Positions 21,326 to 32,819 of a stretch of DNA of 64,000 nucleotides are shown one piece after another; positions within the stretch are counted from its first letter, which is position 1, and every line of letters begins with the position of its first letter. Source of the stretch: Pelobates cultripes (taxonomy: Eukaryota > Chordata > Amphibia > Anura > Pelobatidae). A model generated the notes under the pieces. That model made no database searches and was not told the origin of the DNA. It saw only the letters and a list, made by a program, of their open reading frames with translations. Where the stretch lies: positions 197,898,917 to 197,962,916 of the forward strand of contig OW240912.1 in NCBI GenBank assembly GCA_933207985.1, in the 5' to 3' direction. The position numbers and the translations under genes are program-made.

Positions 21326-24300
21326 TGCTTGAATATTGGGGAAAATATAAATGTTATGCATTTTGCTTAAATAATACAGTAAATTGTCTGTCTGTATACA
21401 AATGAATAAATTAATGATGATTTGGTTTTAATGGAATGAATGCAGATAGCAAATAGGGATTAGATATTTGTTTTTAAGGTATCTCTTGTTATAGAACATA
21501 GTGATGAATTATTGTGTTGCTTGTTACCAATCTTTGGTCATTTTGTATATAGGAAAAAAAAGATATACTTTACTTTTTGTCTGACCATGTGGATTTTAAT
21601 CCACCATTGACCACATGGTGTGAATGAGTTGAGGCCTAGTTTCATTGTTTGCTACCATTTGCATAGGAAAAGACTTTTCACTAAACTAGTTCACCAGGTT
21701 TTATTGCTAAATTTGACCCTGTTTGTGTACTAATTTACATTTGTTTGGCATTCATGGATTTGTCTAGTTGAAAAGAGATTTGGACAAAATGTATTAAATT
21801 AGTAGTTTAGTTTAAAGCAGATTCAGTGAATAATAGATTTATGTGTGCGTATACACAGAATATTAGTATAAATATATATATGATTTTGACTCATGAAGGA
21901 GAGACCACCTTTTTAACAGCTGTGTGACCATGCTTTTCAGCTACAGCTGGGGGAGAATTTGTCCTTGTTGGGGGTGGGTAGTCTTGCTGTATGAGAAAAA
22001 AATAAACTGCATTGTTTTGTAAATGTAATTGCCTAAACTAATCAATTTGTGGAGTGTTTTTCAGCTTTATTATCCAGGACTAAGGAATTACTGGACATAT
22101 GCAGGAACTGGTAACAAATGAACTGAAAAAATGGTAAAATAATTCCTTTGTCCTATTTAGTCTGAATATTTTAACAAGTTAGCATTTTTAACAAAGTAAG
22201 TGTAGGGGCTCAGATTAAGATTTATATTATTTTAGAAGCCATCTATAACTGATTTTAATATTTCCATGCTTTGAATTAGGGTGTATCTGCCTAGCGGGTG
22301 AACCTCCATAACGTGGGCTGTGATTTTAGTTACAGTAGCGGGTGGGGAACCTGAGCTAGGGGGTATTTAAACGTGTCCGGATAAGGGGGAGCATACCCAA
22401 TAGTTGTTGTGCAGTTCTATCCTGTATTATTATTTGAAACCCTGTATTACTTATAAGTAGCGTTTTGTAACTTATTTGTAATTGTTTATATATATTGCTC
22501 TGGGAAAGGGATAGGCAAAATCTCTGAGAGACCAGGAAATATATTTTAAAAAAAGGGCGTATTACACTAGTGGTAGGGCGGCCTATCATGACCATAGAGA
22601 CCCTTGGTGACTAGTTTTTGTTGTATATTGCCCTGGGAAGGGGATACGCTATTTAATAGAAATTCCTGAGAGACCAGGAAATATACAATAAGTGATACGT
22701 GAGTGTACTGGTTAAATTGCAGACATATTGGCCCAGAACCTTTAATCGAGCCGGAAAAGAGGCTGCTGTATGTTTGCTCCTCTATAATTTTGCGGGGGCG
22801 GTCACCCCCATGCGGAAAGCCACTGCCATCACAGGGTGGTTAGTTGTGCAGGCCCTTAGCCGCGAGGTGCAAGCATGTCCGTGGAAAGGCTAGAAATTAA
22901 TAGGGAGTCACTCATAGCTGTCAGAAGTGTTGAACTTTGAGACATATTGACCTATATCCTTTCAGAGGCGGAAGAGGTGTTGTGGTTCACTCCTCTATAA
23001 TTTAACCAAAGGGTGGAGAGTTATTAAACATGTTTAGGTTGGCTAGAAATGTGTTTCCTGAATTGCAGAGAAGATGCAGAAAGCAGCTATTAGCTTATTG
23101 TTTATTTTAAGAGCCGAGTAGAAAAATTAAGAAAGTTACCTTGTTGAACAAATTGTTTATAAAATGAAAAGCTGAAGGAATGTGTTTACATGTCTGTGTG
23201 TGTATATATATATATATTCTAAGTAAAATATTTGCAGTATACGCTATAAGTGACTAGGAAAGTAATCCTGATCTGTTTCCTAACCTTTTCAGATGTAGCA
23301 GAAACCAGAGGTGGACATTGGAACACAGATAGAATATCAGATGGAGACCAGTGTTTAAATGTTGACCTTTGATGAGCTATTGAATGTTTTATTTTATTGT
23401 CTATTTAACATGTCTATGCTATGATTTTGTGCATACTATTCTCTTATTTCTAGTGATTGTATTGCAATTGAAACCCTTATGTATTATTATTGTTGTATGT
23501 ATGTATGTATGCTTGCCTGGGAAAGGGGGTAATTGACCCATAGGGACCAGGGGGTATTTTTGTGTAAACCAAACTGGGGTGGGAGGGCTCTAACGAGGGA
23601 ACCCCATTGTCCAGTAGGTGCTTGATTTTTGTCTGTGTAAAGTGCATGAGTGGTTGCAGTTCAAAAAAAAACAAAAAAACCCGGAAGAATGATAAGAGAA
23701 TGATAAGAGAGGATAAGAGAAAGTAGGCATTTTGTGTTATCTATGCATGTTTAAATAGAAGGGTGGTAAATAGGAATGTAATTGTTTTGGTTAATGTTTA
23801 CATTAAATTGGTTAAATACAGCAGTGATAACGAGTGTTTAGATTAAATTGGTAAATGCAGCAGTAATAACGATTGTTTGGGTTAAATTGGTAGATACAGC
23901 AGTGATATTGTGTTTATCTGTGAATCAGGAGTGTGCTGGATGTGAAGAGAGGTGTGTAGGTATTTATCCAAACGCCATAGGAAAAAATATGGTTAAGACA
24001 CCACAGTCAAATGGTACTTGTGATGATTGGCATAGTTATTATTTATGTTTGTGTTCGTCATTGCCTGTGTTTTCATTCAAGAACTTTCAAGCAAGGATAT
24101 TTTAAGCAGAAGAAGAAGAAGCACTGGACACTATGCTCAACTGTTGCTGTAAGGAGAAAAAATATTGCAGCTAAGAGTGGTGAGAGTCGGAACAAAATGC
24201 ATCAGGAGCAGGAAACTGTTACGTCAAGGTGGTTAATGGTATAAAGAAAGAAAAAACAAAACAATGTGACCACAAACACACAAAAGTCCTTGATCACATG

Positions 24301-24789
24301 AACTGTTTCATTCATCCCTGTCTCCATGCGTATGTTCTATGAGACTGTCGAAGAATAGAGTATCCAGTTTCCAGGACTAATGTTTGTGAAAATTCCAGGC
24401 ACACAGACCAGCCAGAGGCTACAGAAATCGAGTCGGTCTGTGCCATGATTCATAGGTGTTATGAGTTTGTGGTGTCTAATACTATATTAAGCTCCAAAAC
24501 ACATCCTCACATGAACACAATATCATTGGTTAATCTAATAAAACATGGTTTGAGTTGTTCATTATTATAAGGGTGGGTATGTGCCTATTTCCCAACTGGT
24601 AATGCATGTGCTCAATGGTGAACATTTATATAAGCAATAAAATGTTAATGGGTAATAATTAATGGGTAAATGGGTATCGTTCTTCAAAAGGTGGGTTTTG
24701 TTGTAGGGCAGGTAGTGTTAAAATGGGGAAGATTCAAAATGTACTGGTTTTATAAATGCTTGTTTTATGACATAAGTCAAAGGGTGGTT
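21326..24789 (+). other. Non-coding interior of the LTR element with internal repeats
   Basis: No gag/pol/env motif was found. Repeated words include 'gagagaccaggaaatat' (about 22525 and 22668), 'cagacatattgg'/'gagacatattga' each followed by 'cctctataattt' (22720-22790 and 22940-23000), and three tandem units of about 50 bp around 'ttaaattggt.a.a.agcagtgataac' (about 23805-23910). The purine-rich aaagggtggt just before 24790 is in the polypurine-tract position. Confidence 0.65.
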
Positions 24790-25313
24790 TGTAATGGTAT
24801 TTATTAATTAATGACTTTACATCATAAAGAAAGCATATTTAGTGTAATGCTTTGGGGGCACCACTAGGGGGAGTGTGTAGGAAGACATGTGCTTCTGGCA
24901 GTGACATCACAGGCCAGCCTACTTACACTGAATAAAACCAGATGGAGGAGAAAACTCTGTCTCTTTGCCTGTACCTGACTGAACCTAAGATGTAGTACCA
25001 GCTCTGACTTAACCCCAGCCAAAGGGCTGGGGCCTTGTAAGTAAAATGTTGTGTAACATGTAGCAACCTTTTGTAAGTAATATGTTGTAGTTTTGTATTG
25101 TATCATAATTGTAGTAAATTGACATTCTGCTGGCATCTGTTTATTTGTTATAGTTATATTAAAAATACATTTAATATTACAACGTCTTGTGTATTTTCTA
25201 TCCACATATTCGACCATAATACCATGAATTATAAAAATATTAATGTTGTTCCGTATTGCTTAATTATTATGTATTAAGAGATTAATATTCATATTTAGGT
25301 CACGACCACAACA
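24790..25313 (+). repeat. 3' LTR
   Basis: Same 524-bp sequence as 20780-21303 with about three substitutions (for example gctagcatc versus gctggcatc, and acgttttg versus acgtcttg). It is followed directly by the target duplication caagg. Confidence 0.9.
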
Positions 25314-26007
25314 CAAGGTAATAGTGGCAGAAAGCTCTGGTATTAAATGCACCAGTGTAAGGATGTAGTCAGTGGACACAAGTACACAAACGAAATAGAT
25401 GTGTTGATAGACATACAAGATAATTGAATAGAATTATGCACTTAGGCATTTGACACTTGAACATCACTAATACACAAGGGAGGTTTCCCCAATAGGCAAG
25501 CATTTAGTGAAAGGCGTTCTGAAGTGTTTTCCTGCAAGGGAATGCTATTAATGCATTAAATGCATACAATCAGTGGCGTACATACCAGGGTCGCAGGGGT
25601 CGCGGCTGCGACCGGGCCTGGCCCACCAGGGGGCCCGGCCGCCCCTGCGACCCGGTATGTACGCCCAGGGCCAGCCTCTTCCCCTGGGAGGCCCAGGAGC
25701 CGACCACCCCAGGGCCCCCTGAGGCTGGGCAGCCGGGTCAGGAGTGCCAGCAGGGAGAATATCAGCTTCAGCTCCCTCACAAGCATTCGATACCGGAGCC
25801 GAAGATGACGCCATCTTCCGCTCCGGCATCCTCACGCCGGGCGCCAGCTTAGGGAGCTGAAGAGGAAGCACTGAGTGCTCCCTCGCGCGCCCGCCTGCCC
25901 GACTGGCCACCCGCCCAGGAGCCCAGCAGCACCACTGGACCCCAGGGAATCCCCCCAGCACTCCAAAAGGTAAGGAGGCTGGGGGGATTAAATTTTAAAC
26001 AAAAAAC

Positions 26008-26525
26008 TAGTGTTAGTGTTTGAGTGTGTGTGAGTGTTAGTGTGAGTGTTAGAGTGAGTGTGTGTGAGTGTGTGTGAGTGTTAGTGTGAGTGTTAGTGTG
26101 TGTGAGTGTTAGTGTGTGTGAGTGTTAGTGTGTGTGAGTGTTAGTGTGTGTGTCTGCTAGTGAGTGTTAGTGTGTGTGAGTGCTAGTGTGTGTGAGTGTT
26201 AGTGTGTGTGTCTGCTAGTGAGTGTTAGTGTGTGTGAGTGTTAGAGTGAGTGTTGGTGTGTGTCTGCTAGTGAGTGTTAGTGTGTGTGTCTGCTAGTGAG
26301 TGTTAGAGTGAGTGTGAGTGTGTGTGTCTGCTAGTGAGTGTGTTACTGTGTGTGTCTGTTACTGAGTGTGTTTGATGTCTGCTAGTGAGTGTGTGTTTGT
26401 CAGTGAAAGTGTATGTTTTGTAAGTGAGTGTGTATGTATGTCTGTCGCTGAGTGTGTCTCTGTCAGTAAATGTGTGTGTCTGTTAGCCAGTGTGTATGCG
26501 TCTGTAAGTGAGAGTGTGTGTGTCT
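26008..26525. repeat. GT-rich minisatellite inside the hAT element
   Basis: About 0.5 kb of imperfect units built from gtgtgagtgttagtgtgtg and gtgtgtctgctagtgagtg. Short cysteine/valine/serine open frames here are artefacts of the repeat. Confidence 0.85.
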
Positions 26526-26529
26526 TCAG

Positions 26530-27325
26530 CACTTACCTTTCTCCAGCGCCGGACTCCCTTGGCGCTGGGGATCCCTCAGCCTCTCAGCTCCGAATGCGAC
26601 CGCGCACGCATTCAAACCGCCCATAGGAAAGCATTACTCAATGCTTTCCTATGGACGCTCAGTGTGCTCCTCTAGCGGCTGTCCGTGAGACAGCCACTAG
26701 AGGCTGGATTAACCCTCAGTGAAACATAGCAGTTTCTCTGAAACTGCTATGTTTTCAGCTGCAGGGTTAAAACCAGAGGGACCTGACACCCAGACAACTT
26801 CATTGAGCTGATGTGATCTGGGTGTCTGTAGTGGTCCTTGCTGACTGACTATGTTTTAAAGCCATACCGCGGTTCCCGGCACAATAAAGTTCCAGGGTGC
26901 CTCAGCTCCCCCCCACCCAGCTCTGGAAAGGGGAAAAGGGGTAAAACTTACCTTTTTCCAGCGCTGGGCGGAGAGCTCTCCTCCTCCGATCCTCCTCTTC
27001 TCCTCCCCGTCGGCTGTATGCCCACGTGCGGCAAGAGCTGCGCGCGCATTCAGCCGGTCACATAGGAAAGCGTTCATAATGCTTTCCTATGGACGCTGGC
27101 GTGCTCTCACTGTGAAAATCACAGTAAGAAGCACGCAAGCGCCTCTAGCGGCTGTCAATGAGACAGCCGCTAGAGGAAATAGGGGAAGGCTCAACCCATT
27201 CATAAACATAGCAGTTTCTCTGAAACTGCTATGTTTATGAAAAAATGGGTTAACCCTAGCTGAACCTGGCACCCAGACCACTTCATTAAGCTGAAGTGGT
27301 CTGGGTGCCTAGAGTGGTCCTTTAA
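26530..27325. repeat. Two tandem palindromic modules of a TTAA-type MITE family
   Basis: Each module (about 26530-26850 and 26890-27325) contains 'gctttcctatggacgct', 'ctctagcggctgt..(g/a)tgagacagcc(a/g)ctagagg', the hairpin catagcagtttctctgaaac/tgctatg, and a terminal 'tggtcctt' (the second ends tggtcctttaa). The family also appears at 50110-50682 and 50950-51300. The modules look like piggyBac-type MITE copies captured inside the hAT element. Confidence 0.7.
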
Positions 27326-27518
27326 GTGTGTGTGCATCTGCATGCACTGGCGTACATACCGCGGTCGCAGGGGTCGCAGCCCTGTAACCCCTGTGACCAG
27401 GTGCCCACCGCCATGTGTTGCGGCCCGGCCCGGCCCGCGCGCGGGGGGAGGGGGGGGGCCCACGGATCAATTTTCGCACCGGGGCCCCATGGGTCATGTG
27501 TACGCCACTGCATACAAT

Positions 27519-27934
27519 GCTCATGCCAATGAGCAGTAAACTTGATATATCATCCAAATTAACATTAAATGCATAAACTGGATGAATCATGCCAATGAGT
27601 AGTAAATAGATGGCTCCTAATGGAACTGGGTCACTAGTGTTTACTGATAGTGTGAAAGAAGACAGTAGCAGCCGGATGAATTCTGAAGTGTATAGGAGAA
27701 TGACCCAAAACATACGGCAAGAGCAATCCAGGAGTTTTTTAAGGCAAAGAAGAGGAATATTCTGCAATAGTCTCTCCCGCCCCTTGCCCTGTTCTTTAAG
27801 TCAAATGGGCAGGGGGATAGTGAGTGTGGGCTGAGACAGCGAGTGAAGGCATCCAGGCAGCTTCAAGATGGTTTGTTCCTAGATCACACAAGCTGCTAAA
27901 TTCAATTTAGGTAAGAGGGTTAACGGGACCTTGC
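27519..27934. other. Non-coding stretch
   Basis: No conserved reading frame and no terminal repeats beyond the flank of the preceding element. Confidence 0.5.
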
Positions 27935-28470
27935 AGTGTGTGTTTCAGAGAATGTGTGTCTGTCTGATTCACTCAGTATGTTTATGTATCTCAGTCTGCT
28001 TGGGTCAGTGTGTGTGTGTGTGTATGTGCGTGTCTGCATGGGTCAGTGTGTGTGTGTATCTGTATGGGTCAGTGAGTGTGTGTATATGTGTGTGTGCATG
28101 GGTCTTTGTGTGTGTGTATCTGTATGGGTTAGTGTAAGTGTCTGCATGGGTCAGTGTGTGTGTATGTATGTGTGTATCTGTATGGATCAGTGTGTGTGTG
28201 TGTCTGCATGGGTCAGTGTGTGTGAGTGTGTGTGTCTGCATGGGTCAGTGTGTGTGTGTCTGTGTATGTGTGTGTGTGTATGTGTATCTGTATGGGTCAC
28301 TGTGTGTGTCTGTATAGCTCAGTCTCTGTGTATGTGTGTGTCTGCTTGGGTTAGTATGTGCCAGCATACATAAGTCAGTGTGTGTGTCAGTCTGCTTGGG
28401 TCACTCTGTTTGAGTCTGCATGGGTGTGTGTCTACGTGAGTCAGTGTGTGTGTGTCAGTCTGCATGAGTG
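27935..28470. repeat. TG-rich minisatellite, about 20-bp unit
   Basis: Units approximate gtgtgtctgcatgggtcagt with variants (ctgtatgggtca, ctgcttgggtca). Open frames across it encode only Cys/Val/Ser strings and are not genes. Confidence 0.85.
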
Positions 28471-28541
28471 GGTGGAGCGAATGGGGTGGCAAAAATTTTC
28501 TTTTTTACCTAGGGCAGCAAAACTCCTTGCACCGGCCCTGC
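28471..28541. mobile_element. End of a hAT-like element (CAGGGCCGGTGCAAG terminus)
   Basis: The stretch ends cttgcaccggccctg, whose complement CAGGGCCGGTGCAAG resembles hAT termini, and it is preceded by the 'cctagggcagcaaaa' motif. The minisatellite 27935-28470 would be its interior. I cannot find the other end, so the element is probably truncated. Confidence 0.4.
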
Positions 28542-28983
28542 ATGTCCCCATCCCTGGCATGGCAGGTGGGGTATGAGGGAGGTTTAAGCATCAGAGCCCG
28601 GCTTTTAACAATCTGGGTCCACATTCCAGCAATCTGGTAGTTTTCGGTTAAGGTGAAATCGGGACCAAATTCGGGGCCTGCTCTGCAAAATCCAGATATA
28701 GTTATTCAGAGTCTACTGAAGAAAAAAAAAGGTTAACACAAGTTCTAGGTGATTTTCAAAGTTCTTTTAGATGGTGTAAGTTCCAAAGAAATGGGAGTTT
28801 AAGTTCTCTTTCTGCAACATACAGGGTAGAAGCAAAGGCAGAAAATATCATTTGATGAGTTACAGTTAATATACTTATAAACAAGAATTCACAAAACCAG
28901 TGATAACCAGGGTCGGCGCTACCGCTAGGTGGATTAATTGGCAGGAGCACACTGCACAGGAGAATGTAGCATGGCCAAGCGCG

Positions 28984-29090
28984 GACCGCAAGAGAGGAGC
29001 TTGTTTCCCTCTCCCCTGTCTCACAGGAAGAGTTCAGTGAGAGGGTTGAACTGCTTCCTGTCAGACTGGGGAGAGGGAAACAAGCCAAGT
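28984..29090. repeat. Imperfect inverted repeat (fold-back)
   Basis: ttgtttccctctcccc at about 29000 is mirrored by ggggagagggaaacaa at about 29069-29084, with 'acaggaag..agttca' and 'tgaactgcttcctgt' between. Possibly the core of another short DNA transposon whose end may be 'cagggtcggcgctacc' at 28909. Confidence 0.55.
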
Positions 29091-29730
29091 CTGCGGCTCA
29101 GCCACACTACAACATGGAGGTGACCTGTCACCAGTGGCGGATCCGGGGTGGGCAACAGGGCAATTGCCCCCGAGAAAACCGAGGGTCTCCCTCTCGCCCT
29201 CTCCCCTTCCAGCACATGCAGGCGCCAGCCCTGCAATGTGCATTCATGGACCGGAGAGGGAGATAAGAGCTCTCCCTCCCCGGTCTGCAGGCACTGGGCA
29301 GCTGACAGCCGGCAGGGGAGGGAGGACCCGGGAGCTCTTACCTGCAGCTCCTCCGGGTCCTACTCTCTCGAGCATGGAGCGTTTCCACGGTTACCACGGC
29401 AACGCTCCAAATCTCATGAGTGAACTCTAGCCCTGGAGCGTGGGCTAGAGTTCACCTCACCACCACTGGGACCACCAGGGATTACCCACCGGACCACCAG
29501 GGACTAAGAAATTTCCTCCCTCATTAAAGGTAAGAAGGGAGGGGGGACATTAATAAATATTTATTTTAATTAAATAAATTTAAAAAAAGCATATTATAAA
29601 AAAAGCCTCCCCTAGCCTTATCACACACACTCACACCCTACACACACATACACTGCCCCCCCATACACACACATACACTGCCCCCATATACACACACTGC
29701 CCCAGATACACATACACTGCCCCCCATACA

Positions 29731-31523
29731 CAGTGGCGTCTCTAGGATTCATTTTTAGGGGGGGCACATGGTGGGCCAGGGACAAAAGTAGGGGGGCACA
29801 TTTAACCCCGCCCTAACCGCAGTTTGACCCCGCCCCTGCCGCATGTTAAGCTCCGCCCCTGGTGGAGAATTCTTTATTTTCCACCAAGGATTATTAAAAA
29901 ACAAACACATTTCCCTTGATACAGTCCATACACACACACACAGACTGCTGAGTCCATACACACACAGACTGCTGACCATACACACACACAGACACACAGA
30001 CTGCTGAGTCCATAAACACACACACACACAGACTGCTGACCATACACACACACAGACACACAGACTGCTGAGTCCATACACACACACAGACTGCTGAGTC
30101 CATACAAACACAGACACATATACTGCTGAGTACACACACACACACAGAGACTGCTGAGTCCATACACACACACTGCTGAGTTCATACACACACATACACA
30201 AACACAGACTGCTGAGTCCATACACACACACAGACTGCTGAGTCCATACAAACACAGACACATAGACTGCTGAGTCCCTACACACACAGACAGACTGCTG
30301 AGTCCATACACACACACACACACACAAAGACTGCTGAGTCCAAACACACACACACAGACCAAGCGAGTCCATACACACACAGACTGCTGACCATACACAC
30401 ACACAGACACACAGACTGCTGAGTCCATAAAACACACACACACAGACTGCTGGACCATACACACACACAGACACACAGGACTAGTTGAGTCCATACACAC
30501 ACACAGACTAAGTTGAGTCCATACAAACACAGACACATAGACTGCCGAGTACACACCACACACACAGAGACTGCTGAGTCCATACACACACCTCGCTGAG
30601 TTCATACACACACATACACAAACACAGACTGCTGAGTCCATTAATACACAGACTGCTGAGTCCATACAAACACAGACACATAGACTGCTGAGTCCCTACA
30701 CACACACACAGACAGACTGCTGAGTCCATACACACACACACACACACACACACACAAAGACTGCTGAGTCCAAACACACACACACAGACTGCTGAGTACA
30801 TACACACACAGACTGCTGAGTCCATACATACACAGACACAGACACACACAGACTGCTGAGCCCATACACACACACACACATACAGACTGCTGTGTCCTTA
30901 CACACACACAGACCACTGAGTCCATAAACACACACAGACTGCTGAGTACATACACACACAGACTGCTGAGTCCATACACACACACACACACAGACTACTG
31001 AGTCCATACACACACAAACACATACAGACTGCTGAGTCCTTACACACACACAGACCGCTGAGTCCATACACACACACACACACAGACTGCTGAGTCCATA
31101 CAAATACACATAGACTGCTGAGTCCCTACACACACACACACACACAAGCTTCCTTACTAGCAGACAGAGAGACACACACCTGCACAAATCAAGCCTACCT
31201 GTTGCTGGGGGTCAGACAGCCGTCTTCTTGCCTTTCTAGCAGCAGCATGGTCTGCTGCTTAACGGCAGGGGTGGGGCTTATGTGCGGGAGGTGGGGTTTT
31301 GTTTGGGGGCAGGGCCTGTGCCGGGGAGCCTGTCAGTGCTCCCTCCGGCCACAGACAGCCCCCAGCACCGTTCCAGCTGAGCTCACACACTGTTACAGCC
31401 CGAGGGAATAGAATGTAAGAACATTGCCAGCAAGTTGCTGGCATTTGGGAGGGCCCAAAGGGGGGCACAACATGATGTAGGGGGGCAATGGCCCCCTCTG
31501 GCCCTCCCCTAGCGATGCCACTG
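29731..31523. mobile_element. 1.8-kb hAT-type element nested in the minisatellite, TSD cccataca
   Basis: Ends CAGTGGCGTCTCTAG and CTAGCGATGCCACTG, with the perfect 8-bp duplication cccataca at 29723-29730 and 31524-31531. About 190 bp at the left and 370 bp at the right are unique; the middle is a minisatellite (29920-31145). The target is itself a minisatellite unit of the outer element, so the duplication motif is also a local repeat word; the inverted termini make the boundaries secure anyway. Non-coding. Confidence 0.88.
29920..31145. repeat. 1.2-kb minisatellite (cacagactgctgagtccata)n
   Basis: Units of roughly 25-45 bp: a variable CA run followed by gactgctgagtccata, with higher-order order-of-variant patterns (for example 'caaacacagacacatagactgctgagtccctacacac' recurring at about 30250, 30670 and 31100). 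Long open frames on the minus strand encode only VCVCMDSAV-type repeats and are not genes. Confidence 0.92.
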
Positions 31524-32600
31524 CCCATACACACACACTGCCCCAGACACACATACACTGCCCCCCATACACACACACTGACCAACACACATACACTGCC
31601 CCCATACACACACTGCCCCACATACACTGCCCTAGACACACATACACTGCCCCCCATACACACACACTGCCCCCCACACACATACACGCCCCATACACAC
31701 ATACACTGCCCCCCAAAAACACATTACCCCACATACACACACACTGCCCCCCCCACACACACACACTGCCCCCACACACATTGCCCCACACACACATATA
31801 CTGCCCCATACACTGCCCTACACATAATGAGAGATACACGCCCCCTTGCCACACATACACACTGCCCCCACACACACATTGCCCCACATACACACACACA
31901 CACTGCCCCACATACACACACACTGCCCCCACACACATTGCCCTATTATACACATACACTGCACTGCACACACATACACCTGCCCCCCCACACATTGCCC
32001 CAGCACCCACACACACTGCCCACGCCTACACACACTGCCCCCCACACACACTGCCCCCACACACATTGCCCCACACACACATACACTGCCCCATGCACAT
32101 ACACTGCCCCCCATACACACACACTGCCCCAGATACACATACACTTCCTCCATACACACACACTTCACCAGACACATATACACTGCCCCCCACACATATA
32201 CACTGCCCCCCCACACACACTGCCCACACCTCACATACACTGCCCTGTATGCCACACACACATACACACACTGCCTCCATACACACACACTGTCCCACAT
32301 ACACACACACTGCACACACACATACACTGCCCCCATACACTGCCCCCATACACACATTGCCCTACACACATTGCCCTACACGTACACTGCCCCCCCATAC
32401 ACACATACACTGCAACTGTCACACACACACATACTGTCCCACACATACACTGCCCCCTAACACACACACTGCACCCCTGACATACACTGCCGCCCTCACT
32501 CACACACTGCAACCTTCACACACACACTGCTCACACACTGTCCCCCTCACACACACACTGCACCCCTCACACATTGCACCACTCACACACACCACTGCTC
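31524..32600. repeat. CA/CCCC minisatellite (acacactgcccc)n
   Basis: Imperfect units of cacacatacactgcccc with variable CA length, continuing the array at 29610-29730 on the other side of the nested element. The long His/Thr/Pro frames are repeat artefacts. Confidence 0.9.
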
Positions 32601-32819
32601 CTATGCCCTATGACAGCCCCATTTCCCAGCAGACCCCAGGTAAGTTGTCAAACTGTTCTTCAGTTGTCAAACTGTTCTTACTCTGGGAGGGGTCCCGGCA
32701 CTATTGGCACCATAACCACTACACTGAGCTGTAGTGGTTATTGTGTCTGGATTATTTATTTAAATAATCAACGAGTGCCCCTCCCGAGATCAGGCTCTGG
32801 ATCCGCCGTCACAGGGGGA

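Larger units (their letters stand above)
20780..25313 (+). mobile_element. Non-autonomous LTR retrotransposon or ERV-like element
   Basis: Two 524-bp direct LTRs enclose 3486 bp. The LTRs begin TG and end CA, and the whole is flanked by the 5-bp duplication caagg (20775-20779 and 25314-25318). I count about three differences between the LTRs, so the insertion is recent. The interior has no ORF above about 85 codons and no recognisable gag, pol or env, so it must have been mobilised in trans. It also contains imperfect internal repeats. The superfamily (gypsy or ERV) cannot be decided without pol; orientation is inferred from the primer-site-like sequence after the left LTR and the LTR layout. 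Confidence 0.9.
25571..27510. mobile_element. 1.9-kb composite hAT-type element, TSD catacaat
   Basis: The left end is CAGTGGCGTACATACC and the right end GTGTACGCCACTG, with the perfect 8-bp duplication catacaat at 25563-25570 and 27511-27518. Both ends carry GC-rich fold-back sequence ('ggtcgcaggggtcgc' at 25588 and 27363). The interior holds a GT minisatellite (26008-26525) and two related palindromic modules (26530-27325). A second copy of the CTGGCGTACATACC end at 27348 suggests an internal duplication or a nested relative. No transposase. Confidence 0.9.
29132..32808. mobile_element. hAT-type element (CAGTGGCGGATCC family), host of a nested hAT
   Basis: The left end is CAGTGGCGGATCC at 29132 and the right end ggatccgcc at 32800-32808. 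Target duplication: cctgtcac lies at 29124-29131, but only gtcac remains at 32809-32813, consistent with a small deletion at the right junction. The left 400 bp and right 170 bp match the copy at 58854-60469 in the opposite orientation, including 'gccctgcaatgtgc', 'ggtaagaagggagggggg' and 'cataaccactacactgagct'. The interior is a CA/CCCC minisatellite (29610-29730 and 31524-32600). It is interrupted by the element at 29731-31523. Confidence 0.85.

Noticed and set aside
25548..25961. 137-codon Gly/Pro/Arg-rich minus-strand ORF
   Set aside because: Lies in the GC-rich fold-back end of a hAT element; low-complexity composition and overlapping frames on both strands.
27935..28470. CRISPR-like repeat array
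   Set aside because: Units are contiguous imperfect copies of about 20 bp without unique spacers, and the window is vertebrate; it is a minisatellite.
29755..31187. Long minus-strand ORFs encoding Cys/Val-rich proteins (up to 263 codons)
   Set aside because: They read straight through a CA-based minisatellite; overlapping frames on the same strand give equivalent strings. No codon bias or domain.
31488..32734. 330- and 317-codon His/Thr/Pro-rich ORFs on the plus strand
   Set aside because: Products of the (acacactgcccc)n array; two overlapping frames are both open, as expected for a repeat.
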